From assembly GCA_026989655.1 (NCBI GenBank), contig JALSIX010000084.1:1-61019 (forward strand): a stretch of DNA of 61,019 nucleotides, read 5' to 3'. The notes below the pieces were generated by a model. That model saw nothing but the letters and a program-made list of their open reading frames with translations. It searched no databases and was not told where the DNA came from. Made by a program: the position numbers and the translations under genes. Numbering within the stretch: position 1 is the stretch's first letter; each line of letters starts with the position of its first letter. Positions 1 to 7,238 of the stretch are shown piece by piece. The stretch comes from Caldilineaceae bacterium (lineage in GTDB: Bacteria > Chloroflexota > Anaerolineae > Caldilineales > Caldilineaceae).

Positions 1-853
1 CCACCCACTCCCCCAGCTCCAGGAGGTAGAGCATGGCCTGGGCCTCGGACAGCCCGGCCGGTGCGGCAACGGTACGCGCGGGGATGCGTCGCCGTCGAAA
101 GACGGTCTCCAGCCCCTCCAGCCATCCGGGTGGGCTCTCCTGGGCTTGGGCCAGCCGCACGTAGACCGCGGTGTGGGGCCAGTAACGGGGAAAGCGGGCC
201 ATCACCTCGGCGTAGCGGACCTGTTCGTCTGTGGCCCACTGGGCCTTCAGCTCCGCGTAGTGAAGATAGCGGAGCCACCAGTCGTAGGCCACGGGCGCGA
301 GGGGTTCCAGGGCCCAGAACACCGGCAGGCGCTCGTTCAACTGCCGGGCCAGGGCCTTGGCCGGATTGTCGGCGGTCTCCCGGTCCGGAGCCAGTGTCTC
401 CAGCCGATCCACCAGTTCCGCCTCGGCGCGGGCCAGCTCTGGGGCCAGCTCCCGACCCTGCCAGCCCTCCAACAAGCACACCAAGAGGAGGAAGACGTCC
501 GCGGGGTGCTCGGTGCCGTGCAGGTGTGCGGCCAGATCGGGCACGGCAGAGGCCTCGACCATGGGCGGTGTGTCGGCCATGCCGAGCAGAGGAGGGCGGC
601 CACCGACATGGCCCCCGTAGACCTCCAGCGGGAGCGCCCATTCCCGAGCCACCACCCGCTGGACGGCCTTGGCCACACCGAACAGCTCTCGGGGGACCCG
701 CACCGCCAGGGGACGCGGGGGCGGAATCTGGTCTGCCAGGCGATGCCCCTGTTCCCGGGCCTGGGCCCAGCGGACAGGCCAGTGGGCCGCCCGTCGCAGC
801 CGCTTCTCTCGGTCGGCCAGGGCGATCTGGCTCAGGTCGTCCAGGTCAAGCAT
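1..853 (-). CDS. SIS-domain protein, phosphoglucose/phosphomannose isomerase-like (C-terminus cut by window edge)
   Basis: The reading frame opens at ATG 853 on the minus strand and runs off the left edge with no stop, so about 284 residues are visible. The part near 150-200 carries NPAKALARQL followed by a stretch ending LAPVAY. This resembles the second sugar-isomerase (SIS) half of bifunctional phosphoglucose/phosphomannose isomerases and the actinobacterial TobH-like relatives. The protein may be an active isomerase interconverting fructose-6-phosphate with glucose- or mannose-6-phosphate, or a divergent relative. Catalytic residues cannot be checked because the end is missing. It is divergent from hemH, with about 260 bp between the two starts. 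The family call rests on one motif and the overall pattern. Confidence 0.6.
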   Translation of the reverse strand, partial: MLDLDDLSQIALADREKRLRRAAHWPVRWAQAREQGHRLADQIPPPRPLAVRVPRELFGVAKAVQRVVAREWALPLEVYGGHVGGRPPLLGMADTPPMVEASAVPDLAAHLHGTEHPADVFLLLVCLLEGWQGRELAPELARAEAELVDRLETLAPDRETADNPAKALARQLNERLPVFWALEPLAPVAYDWWLRYLHYAELKAQWATDEQVRYAEVMARFPRYWPHTAVYVRLAQAQESPPGWLEGLETVFRRRRIPARTVAAPAGLSEAQAMLYLLELGEWV

Positions 854-976
854 GGCGTCTCCGGTCGTGTCCGAACATGGGGGGCGCGTCCACGATCCAC
901 GCCGAGGTCACCGCCCCAGGGGCGTGTGGTCCTGTATCCACCGACCAGGTGGGTTTTCCGACCCCTCGGGCAGATC

Positions 977-985
977 TGCTACAAT
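977..985 (+). promoter_or_regulatory. Extended -10 promoter for hemH
   Basis: TGCTACAAT is an extended -10 element (TGn followed by TACAAT, five of six matches to TATAAT). No convincing -35 lies 16-19 bp upstream, as is usual for extended -10 promoters. The predicted start of transcription near 992 would give a leader of about 120 nt before hemH. Two tandem TAGAAAACCA copies sit exactly at the predicted start. Confidence 0.5.
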
Positions 986-990
986 AACTG

Positions 991-1010
991 TAGAAAACCA
1001 TAGAAAACCA
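991..1010 (+). repeat. Tandem 10-bp direct repeat TAGAAAACCA x2
   Basis: Two perfect adjacent copies of TAGAAAACCA (991-1000 and 1001-1010) lie directly downstream of the hemH -10 element, one helical turn apart. They are AT-rich in a GC-rich setting. They could be an operator near +1 or simply a slippage repeat. Confidence 0.6.
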
Positions 1011-1111
1011 CAGGGTAGGAGTGGCTTCGAGCCGAGTCGAAGGCCACCTCATAAGCGTTAGGACCATCCCTGGCGATCCAGGACCAGGGCCACCACGAGA
1101 TAGGAGTTCCG

Positions 1112-2206
1112 ATGCCCGCCTCCACTGCACCCTACGACGCCCTGTTGGTCGTCTCCTTCGGAGGGCCTGAGGGGCCTGACGACGTGATCCCCTTTCTGGA
1201 GAACGTGCTCCGGGGACGGAACGTTCCTCGGGCTCGGCTGGAGGAGGTGGCCGAGCACTACTTCCACTTCGGCGGCGTGAGCCCCCTGAACGCCCAGAAC
1301 CGAGCCCTCATCGGGGCCCTGGAACAGGAGCTCCGGGCCCATGGCCTGGAGCTGCCCATCTACTTCGGCAACCGCAACTGGCACCCTCTGTTGCCGGACA
1401 CCCTGCGCCGGATGGCTGCCGACGGGGTGCGCCGGGCCCTGGCCTTCCTCACCAGCGCGTACAGCAGCTACTCGGGGTGTCGCCAGTACCGGGAGAACCT
1501 CCTGGCCGCCCAGGCCCAGGTAGGAGCCCAGGCCCCCCAACTGGATCGGCTGCGCTTCTTCTTCAACCACCCCCTCTTCATCCAGGCCAACGCGGACCGA
1601 CTGGCCCAGGCCCTGGATCGGTTTCCCCCGGAACAGCGGGACCGGGTCGTCTTGGCCTTCACCGCCCACAGCCTGCCGATGGAGATGGCCCGCCACTCGG
1701 CCTATGTGGAACAGCTCCAGGAGACCATCCGGCTGGTCCTGGCCCACCTGGAGCTCCCCAATTCCTGGGAGCTGGTCTACCAGAGCCGGAGTGGTCCGCC
1801 CCAACAGCCCTGGCTGGAGCCCGACATCCTGGACCACATGGAGGCCCTGGCCGCTCGCGGCGTGCAGGAGCTGGTCATCGTGCCCATCGGCTTCCTCTCG
1901 GACCACATGGAGATCCTCTACGATCTGGATACAGAGGCCATGGACAAGGGCCGGGAGCTGGGGATGCAGGTGGTCCGAGCCGAGACGGTGGGTACCCATC
2001 CCCGCTTTGTGGCCATGATCCGGGAGCTGATCCAGGAGCGGATCGCGGCGGAGCGGGGCGAGAACCCGGTGCGACGGGCCCTGGGGAACCTGGGCGTCAA
2101 CCCGGACCAATGTCCGCCGGACTGCTGTCTGGCCGGTCGGCCCTATCGGCCCCGCCACGTTCCGGGAGGGGCTACGCGACCTCGGAGAGATACGGCAAGC
2201 CTCTGA
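1112..2206 (+). CDS. hemH: Ferrochelatase (coproporphyrin ferrochelatase type)
   Basis: Inserts ferrous iron into a porphyrin in the last steps of heme synthesis. The 364-residue protein has the family hallmarks: SFGGPEGPDDVIPFL near the start, TAHSLP with the catalytic His at 186, the substrate-pocket stretch QSRSGPPQQPW near 225-234, and Glu267 in GFLSDHMEILYD. Cys123 in SGCRQY and the C-terminal CPPDCC (334, 338, 339) match the pattern of actinobacterial ferrochelatases that carry a [2Fe-2S] cluster; a cluster here is inferred. The ATG has an AGGAG ribosome site 6 nt upstream. The last 35 bp overlap the end of the convergent gene on the other strand, and the tail beyond the CC pair is unusually long and rich in Arg and Pro. 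Confidence 0.92.
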   Translation: MPASTAPYDALLVVSFGGPEGPDDVIPFLENVLRGRNVPRARLEEVAEHYFHFGGVSPLNAQNRALIGALEQELRAHGLELPIYFGNRNWHPLLPDTLRRMAADGVRRALAFLTSAYSSYSGCRQYRENLLAAQAQVGAQAPQLDRLRFFFNHPLFIQANADRLAQALDRFPPEQRDRVVLAFTAHSLPMEMARHSAYVEQLQETIRLVLAHLELPNSWELVYQSRSGPPQQPWLEPDILDHMEALAARGVQELVIVPIGFLSDHMEILYDLDTEAMDKGRELGMQVVRAETVGTHPRFVAMIRELIQERIAAERGENPVRRALGNLGVNPDQCPPDCCLAGRPYRPRHVPGGATRPRRDTASL

Positions 2207-2867
2207 ACACGGCCCTCCACCGTGCCCGCTGGTAGGGGGGCAGAAGGGTCCACTGCACCCGGGCCGGGCCGGCCGCGGTCAGCCATCTGGACACCTGCCG
2301 GGCCAGCTCGGTACGGCCGGGGCCGTCCAGGCCGGCCAGGACAGCCCCGGCCAGGATGCCATGGTGCAACAGGACCTGGGCCTCGTCGAAGCCGTCCGCG
2401 GAGTGGCCGAAGAGACGGCGCAGATGGGCCTCGCTGAGCCTCTGGAGAAGCCGGGCGAAGATCGCCACCACCTCGGGGCTCTCGCTCTCCGCGGCCAGGG
2501 CCGCGGCCCGGCTGAAACAGAGATCCCCGGCCAGGACCGTGCCGCCCACCAGGGAACGGTCCGGGGTCCGATCCTCCTGGAGAGGGACCACCAGCAGCTT
2601 GTGGATGTCCAGCCCTCGGTACAGGAGCTCCAGGGCCGCGGCCAGGGCCACCCGCCGTCCTCCCGCCGACGCCGAGTCCTCGGGGGGGAACGCCGCGGCC
2701 AGAATGACCAGGGCCAGGAGAGAGGGTTCGGTGCCCTCCTGGGTGCGCACAAACTCGGTGACCGTGGGATGCAGGGCGTCGGTGGCACCCACCAGACGGC
2801 GGCGGACCCCCTCCATCTCCTGGGCCATGGCTGGGGACAGGTGGTCCATCTGGACAGGCCAGTCCAT
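2172..2867 (-). CDS. Degenerate polyprenyl-synthetase-like protein
   Basis: A 231-residue protein whose ATG (2867) lies a few bases after the dnaJ stop, so the two are probably co-transcribed. The layout follows trans-polyprenyl diphosphate synthases: a helix pair, then AALELLYRGLDIHKLLVV where active enzymes have HDDxxD, then VLAGDLCFSRAAALAAE matching the conserved VLAGDxLxARA stretch. The Asp-rich metal-binding motif is replaced by DIHKLLVV and I see no second DDxxD. It is also shorter than the usual ~320 residues. It is therefore likely a non-catalytic homologue, perhaps a regulatory or partner subunit; this is inference. Its end overlaps hemH by 35 bp. Confidence 0.55.
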   Translation of the reverse strand: MDWPVQMDHLSPAMAQEMEGVRRRLVGATDALHPTVTEFVRTQEGTEPSLLALVILAAAFPPEDSASAGGRRVALAAALELLYRGLDIHKLLVVPLQEDRTPDRSLVGGTVLAGDLCFSRAAALAAESESPEVVAIFARLLQRLSEAHLRRLFGHSADGFDEAQVLLHHGILAGAVLAGLDGPGRTELARQVSRWLTAAGPARVQWTLLPPYQRARWRAVFRGLPYLSEVA

Positions 2868-2872
2868 GATCT

Positions 2873-4012
2873 TCACGAGTCTGGGTGCAGAAGGCGGTCC
2901 AGGAATCCCCTTCGGTTGTTGCTCACCGTGCGGTCCTCGAAGCTCTCTGCCAGGCGCCGGAAGAGCTCCCGCTGTTCCGGCGTCAGCTTGGTGGGGATCT
3001 CCACCCGCACCGTCACCAACATGTCCCCTCGACCGCTGCGCTGGAGCCGGGGGATGCCCAGCCCCCGCTTGCGGAAGGTGGTCCCCGATTGGGTTCCCGG
3101 CGGGATCTCCAGGGTCTCCTCGTGGCCGTCCAGGGTGGGGATGGGGATCCGGGCCCCCAGTGCGGCCTGGGCCACGTTGATGGGCAGTTCCATGTGGATG
3201 TCGAACTCCTCCCGCACGAAGACGGGATGGGGCTCCACGTGGATCACCACGTACAGGTTTCCCGGAGGCCCTCCCTGGAGCCCTGCCTCTCCCTCTCCGG
3301 TGAGCCGGATACGGGTGCCGTCGTCCACACCGGCGGGGATGTTCACCTTGATGGTGCGTTGCACCTGGACCCGTTTGCGGCCATGGCACTGGCTACACGG
3401 GGTGGGGATCACCTCGCCGGTGCCGTTGCAGGTGGGGCAGGTCTCCGCGGTGATGATCATGCCGAAGAGCGGGCTCTGGCGACGGTGCTGGACCTCTCCC
3501 CGGCCGCCACAGGTGTTGCAACGCTGGGGCGAGGTGCCGGGTTCGGCACCGCTGCCCCGACAATGTTCGCAGGGCTCCAGCCGGGGCACGGTGATCTCCC
3601 GCTCGGTGCCAAAGGCCGCCTCCTCGAAGGAGAGGGTCACATCCACCCGCAGGTCCGCGCCGCGGCGGGCCCCGCCGCGGCGCGTGCGGCCGCCCATGCC
3701 CGTGAACCCCGCGAAGAACTCCTCGAAGAGACTGCCCAGATCGCCGAACCCGCCGAGATCCCCGAAGTCCGGTGCACCCCGTCCCCCCGGGCCAAAGGCC
3801 GCGTGGCCCAGCCGGTCGTAGAGAGCCCGTTTCTCCGGATCGCTGAGCACCTGGTAGGCCTCGTTGATCTCCTTGAACTTGGCCTCCGCGTCCGGCGAGC
3901 GGTTCACGTCCGGGTGGTATTGCTGGGCCAGACGCCGGAAGGCCTTCTTGATGGTCTGGGGATCCGCGCTGCGGTCCACCCCCAGGACCTCGTAGTAGTC
4001 TCGTTTGCTCAT
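2873..4012 (-). CDS. dnaJ: Chaperone protein DnaJ
   Basis: Co-chaperone that delivers unfolded clients to DnaK and stimulates its ATPase. The 379 residues show a complete type I architecture: a J domain at 1-70 with HPD at 33-35, a Gly/Phe-rich linker at about 72-125, a zinc-binding region with four CxxCxGxG-type repeats (starting [32 protein letters not shown]), and the two C-terminal substrate-binding domains. No dnaK or grpE is adjacent. It is followed within a few bases by the polyprenyl-synthetase-like gene. Confidence 0.95.
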   Translation of the reverse strand: MSKRDYYEVLGVDRSADPQTIKKAFRRLAQQYHPDVNRSPDAEAKFKEINEAYQVLSDPEKRALYDRLGHAAFGPGGRGAPDFGDLGGFGDLGSLFEEFFAGFTGMGGRTRRGGARRGADLRVDVTLSFEEAAFGTEREITVPRLEPCEHCRGSGAEPGTSPQRCNTCGGRGEVQHRRQSPLFGMIITAETCPTCNGTGEVIPTPCSQCHGRKRVQVQRTIKVNIPAGVDDGTRIRLTGEGEAGLQGGPPGNLYVVIHVEPHPVFVREEFDIHMELPINVAQAALGARIPIPTLDGHEETLEIPPGTQSGTTFRKRGLGIPRLQRSGRGDMLVTVRVEIPTKLTPEQRELFRRLAESFEDRTVSNNRRGFLDRLLHPDS

Positions 4013-4122
4013 GGGTCACCTGCTCGGTCGAGTTGCGGTCCGGCCCCTGGGCGGACGGCTCCATGGCCGACGGCCACTGCCACCGGGCTTCCTCCGTGTC
4101 TCTCCGGCCTCCTTGGGCCGCC

Positions 4123-4314
4123 CTACTCCCAGCTCAGGATCCAGGCGCAGAGGCCGGCCAGGGCCACGGTGGCCAGGACGAGGGCTGCCCACTGGGAGGG
4201 CAGGAAGCCCACGTCCCGGGCGCTCCACACCAGGATGACGACGAAGCCCACGGCCAACACGACCCAATTGCTCAGGGTCGGGTGCTCGTTCCAGAAGCGT
4301 CGGAGTCCCTCCAT
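4123..4314 (-). CDS. Small membrane protein, two transmembrane segments
   Basis: A 63-residue protein with two hydrophobic stretches (about 18-34 and 42-60) and a charged N-terminus, so a small two-helix inner-membrane protein. I do not recognise a family. It follows coaE: the ATG at 4314 is 14 nt past the coaE stop, with GAGAGGAG just upstream. An alternative GTG start at 4332 overlaps the coaE stop as GTGA and would add six residues. Its position suggests co-transcription with coaE and the ABC-F gene. Confidence 0.6.
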   Translation of the reverse strand: MEGLRRFWNEHPTLSNWVVLAVGFVVILVWSARDVGFLPSQWAALVLATVALAGLCAWILSWE

Positions 4315-4328
4315 GGCTCCTCTCTCGG

Positions 4329-5012
4329 TCACTCTGCCCTCCGGTCCGCCGAGCCCACGCCGGCCTCCTGGCCGTCCGCGCGGCCCACCAGTGCGGCCAT
4401 CCGTGCCGGGTACTTCCGGGCCAGATCGGCCCAGATGGTGTCGAGCTGGGCGTACAGCTCCTCCAGGCTGCCATTGTTGACGATCACCCGGTCCGCCTGG
4501 TTCACCTTGGCGGCCTGGGGAGGCTGGATCGCGAGGATGCGACGGGCCCGTTCCGGGTCCAGGCCCCGGAGTTCCACCAGCCGCTGAAACTGGACCTCGG
4601 GCGAAGCGGTGACCACCCAGATCTCGTCGCAGAGGGTGACCATCATGCCGGCCTCCAACAGCTTGACCGCCTCCAGGATGACCACCGGCGAGTCCGCCCG
4701 CTCGATCTCCTGCTGGCCCAGCTCGAACACCCTGGGATGGACGATCTTCTCCAACACGCCCAGCTTGGCCGAGTCGGAGAAGACGATGTCGCCCAGCTTT
4801 CCCCGATCGATGGTGCCGTCGGGATTCACGATCCCGGGGCCAAAGGTCTGGACGATCTCCGAGTAGGCCGGTTCCCCGGGCTCCATGGTCCGATGGGCCA
4901 GCTTGTCCGCGTCCACCACGGCCGCCCCTTTCTCGGCCAGGTACTTCAGAACCGTGCTCTTCCCGGTGGCGATGTTGCCCGTCAGTCCAATCACGAGAGA
5001 ACGCCTGCTCAT
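4329..5012 (-). CDS. coaE: Dephospho-CoA kinase
   Basis: Phosphorylates the ribose 3'-hydroxyl of dephospho-CoA, the last step of coenzyme A synthesis. The 227-residue protein starts MSRRSLVIGLTGNIATGKST, a P-loop at 9-20. It goes on with DADKLAHR (the CoaE DAD motif) and ends with the LID and CoA domains, including an Asp-Arg-Val-Ile-Val-Asn-Asn stretch typical of the family. The C-terminal tail is somewhat longer than the ~200-residue norm. The start at 5012 was chosen because family homology begins there. It lies about 40 bp after the ABC-F gene on the same strand. Confidence 0.93.
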   Translation of the reverse strand: MSRRSLVIGLTGNIATGKSTVLKYLAEKGAAVVDADKLAHRTMEPGEPAYSEIVQTFGPGIVNPDGTIDRGKLGDIVFSDSAKLGVLEKIVHPRVFELGQQEIERADSPVVILEAVKLLEAGMMVTLCDEIWVVTASPEVQFQRLVELRGLDPERARRILAIQPPQAAKVNQADRVIVNNGSLEELYAQLDTIWADLARKYPARMAALVGRADGQEAGVGSADRRAE

Positions 5013-5053
5013 GGATGTCGCCGTCTCCTGGATGCTGTGGGCTCGGTGTGCCA

Positions 5054-7048
5054 TCAGGTCGTTTCCACGGCCTCGGCCAGGGCGGTCCAGTGTTCCATCT
5101 CCTGTTCCAGCCGACGTTCCAGGGCCCGTCGTTCGGCCTCCAAGGCCTGGAGCCGGGCCAGGTCCTGGGCCTGCCCCGCCTCGGCCAGGGCCATGTCCAG
5201 CCGTTCCAACCGCTGTTCCAGTTCGTGGATCCGATCCTCCAGCGCCTGGAGGGTCTGCTGCCGCTTGCGTTCGGCCTGGCGGCGGCGCCGCTCGGCCCGG
5301 AGGGCCGCCCAGGACAGGTGAGCCGTGGAGCGATCCGGGGCCGTAGAGCGGTTCTCCGCGGTGGGGCCAACAGGGGAATCCCCTCCCTCCTGGGCCCGTT
5401 CCTGGCGCCATTGACGCCAGGTACCCCGGAAGACCTCCAGCCGACCTGGGGCGCCGCCGTTTCCAGGCGTCACCCACCAGAGCTCTGTGGCCAGGGCGTC
5501 CACCAGAGCCCTGTCGTGGGTCACCAGGAGGACCGTGCCGTCGAACCCCCGCAGGGCCTCCTCCAGGATCTCCTGGCTGTCCAGATCCAGGTGATTGGTG
5601 GGTTCGTCCAGGACCAGGAAGTTCGCGCCCTGGAGGGCCAGGCAGGCCAGGGCCAGACGGCTCCGCTGTCCTCCCGAGAGGCTGCCCACCGGCTGGAAGA
5701 CCTCCTCGCCCCGGAAGAGGAACTGGGCCAGGTAGCTTCGAGCCTGTCCGACCGGCATGGGACGCACGTCCAGCACGCTGTCCAAGACCGTCCGGTCCGG
5801 ATCCAGCAGACGGTGGTGCTGTTGGGGCAGGTAGCCCACTACCACGCCCACCCCGAGATGTACCTGGCCCTGCAGAGGGTCCAGCTCCCCCAACAGCGTG
5901 CGCACCAGGGTGGTCTTGCCCGCGCCGTTGGGCCCCAGGAGCGCGACCACCTGGCCCCGACGGAGCTCCAGGTCCGGCACCTCCAACACCCGCATCGCCC
6001 CGGAGGCGCCGTTGTCCTCCGCCAGCCGGTAACCGACCGCCAGCCTGCGGGTGTAGAGCACCCGTTCGCCGCTCCGGGTGGTGGCCTGCAGGAGCAGGCG
6101 CATGCGCTGCTCCTGAGGGGGTGGGGGCAGGGCTTCGGTCTCCAGGAAGCGCTGCAGCCGGGTCTCCCGACCTCGGGCCTCTCTGCTGCGCTGGCCCGCG
6201 CGGTACCGACGGATGAACGCCTGGGTCTCCCGGATGAAGTGCTGTTGTCGCGCGTACTCGGCTCGCCACCGGGCCAGCCGCTCCTCCCGCTGCCGACGGT
6301 AGTGGCTGTAGTTCCCACGATACACATCCAGCCGTCGATGGGCCAGCTCCCAGACCCGGGTGACCACCGTGTCCAGGAAGTACCGATCGTGGGAGACCAC
6401 CACCAGGGCCCCTTTCCAGGCCAGGAGCTGTTGTTCCAGCCACTCCACCGCGGCCACGTCCAGGTGGTTGGTGGGCTCGTCCAGGAGCAACAGGGGCGGC
6501 TCCTCCAACAACAGACGGGCCAGCAGGGCGCGGGTCCGCTGGCCGCCGCTCAGATGGGCCAACGGACGATGCCACAGCTCCTTGGGCAGGCCCAGGCCCG
6601 TGAGCACGGTGCGGATGCGGTGCTCGATGGCATAGCCACCGGCCTGTTCGAAGGCCTCCTGCATGGTTCCGTACTCGGCCAGGAGGGCGTCCACCTGAGC
6701 CTCCGAGAGCCCGGGCTCGGTCATACGGGCCTCCAGGGCCCGCAGGGCCTCTGCCTGGGCCAACAGGGATGCGAAGACCTGCTCCAGATCGGCCCAGAGG
6801 GTGTGCTCTTCCCGGGACACGGGTGCGTCCTGGGGCAGATAGCCCATCCGGATGGAGCGGGCCCGCCGGACAGTGCCCGCGTCCGGGGGCTCCATCTCCG
6901 CGAGGATCCGCAGCAGGGTGGTCTTGCCCGAGCCGTTGGGCCCCACCAGGCCAATCCGGTCCCCGTGTTCCACCCGCAGGTGGACGTCCACGAAGACGTC
7001 GTGGGCCCCGTAGCTCTTGGCAAGCCCTTCGCCGACCAACACGCTCAT
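5054..7048 (-). CDS. ABC-F family ATPase (duplicated ABC domain, no membrane domain)
   Basis: A soluble 664-residue protein with two nucleotide-binding domains: Walker A GPNGSGKTTLL near residue 36 and [11 protein letters not shown] in the second half, LSGGQRTRALLAR and LSGGQRSRLALAC signatures, and two LLLDEPTNHLD / LVLDEPTNHLD Walker B motifs. A basic inter-domain linker and a charged coiled-coil C-terminus rich in Arg, Glu and Gln complete the ABC-F layout. Such proteins act on ribosomes as translation factors or antibiotic-protection factors; which applies here cannot be told. The start at 7048 (MSVLVGEG) fits the family better than ATGs further upstream. A minus-strand TATAAT lies at 7151-7146, with a poor -35. 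Confidence 0.88.
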   Translation of the reverse strand: MSVLVGEGLAKSYGAHDVFVDVHLRVEHGDRIGLVGPNGSGKTTLLRILAEMEPPDAGTVRRARSIRMGYLPQDAPVSREEHTLWADLEQVFASLLAQAEALRALEARMTEPGLSEAQVDALLAEYGTMQEAFEQAGGYAIEHRIRTVLTGLGLPKELWHRPLAHLSGGQRTRALLARLLLEEPPLLLLDEPTNHLDVAAVEWLEQQLLAWKGALVVVSHDRYFLDTVVTRVWELAHRRLDVYRGNYSHYRRQREERLARWRAEYARQQHFIRETQAFIRRYRAGQRSREARGRETRLQRFLETEALPPPPQEQRMRLLLQATTRSGERVLYTRRLAVGYRLAEDNGASGAMRVLEVPDLELRRGQVVALLGPNGAGKTTLVRTLLGELDPLQGQVHLGVGVVVGYLPQQHHRLLDPDRTVLDSVLDVRPMPVGQARSYLAQFLFRGEEVFQPVGSLSGGQRSRLALACLALQGANFLVLDEPTNHLDLDSQEILEEALRGFDGTVLLVTHDRALVDALATELWWVTPGNGGAPGRLEVFRGTWRQWRQERAQEGGDSPVGPTAENRSTAPDRSTAHLSWAALRAERRRRQAERKRQQTLQALEDRIHELEQRLERLDMALAEAGQAQDLARLQALEAERRALERRLEQEMEHWTALAEAVETT

Positions 7049-7145
7049 GGATGGACGCTCTTGTGGCTGTCGTCTCGGCGCTCGCGCACAGGGATCTCCG
7101 CACCCGGCCGCCAGGGCCCTGGAACCACTGTGACCGGTGCACTCC

Positions 7146-7151
7146 ATTATA
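7146..7151 (-). promoter_or_regulatory. Candidate -10 element for the ABC-F gene
   Basis: Reading the minus strand, TATAAT (7151 to 7146) lies about 100 nt upstream of the ABC-F start. The best -35 is a weak TTGCCC with a 19-bp spacer. It is a candidate only. Confidence 0.35.
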
Positions 7152-7238
7152 ACGTACCTGCGCGCCCTGAGGGCAAACCCGGATCCAGGGGGCTCGGCGT
7201 GAACCCCGGGACAGGGGTCAGAGGTCCCTTCCCCAGAG

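Noticed and set aside
146-1003. Plus-strand open frame opposite the SIS protein
   Set aside because: Its Gly/Gln/His-rich translation is the mirror of the SIS protein, which has a recognisable motif on the other strand.
846-1130. Minus-strand 94-codon frame between the SIS gene and hemH
   Set aside because: It covers the hemH promoter and leader, lacks a ribosome site and has no recognisable features.
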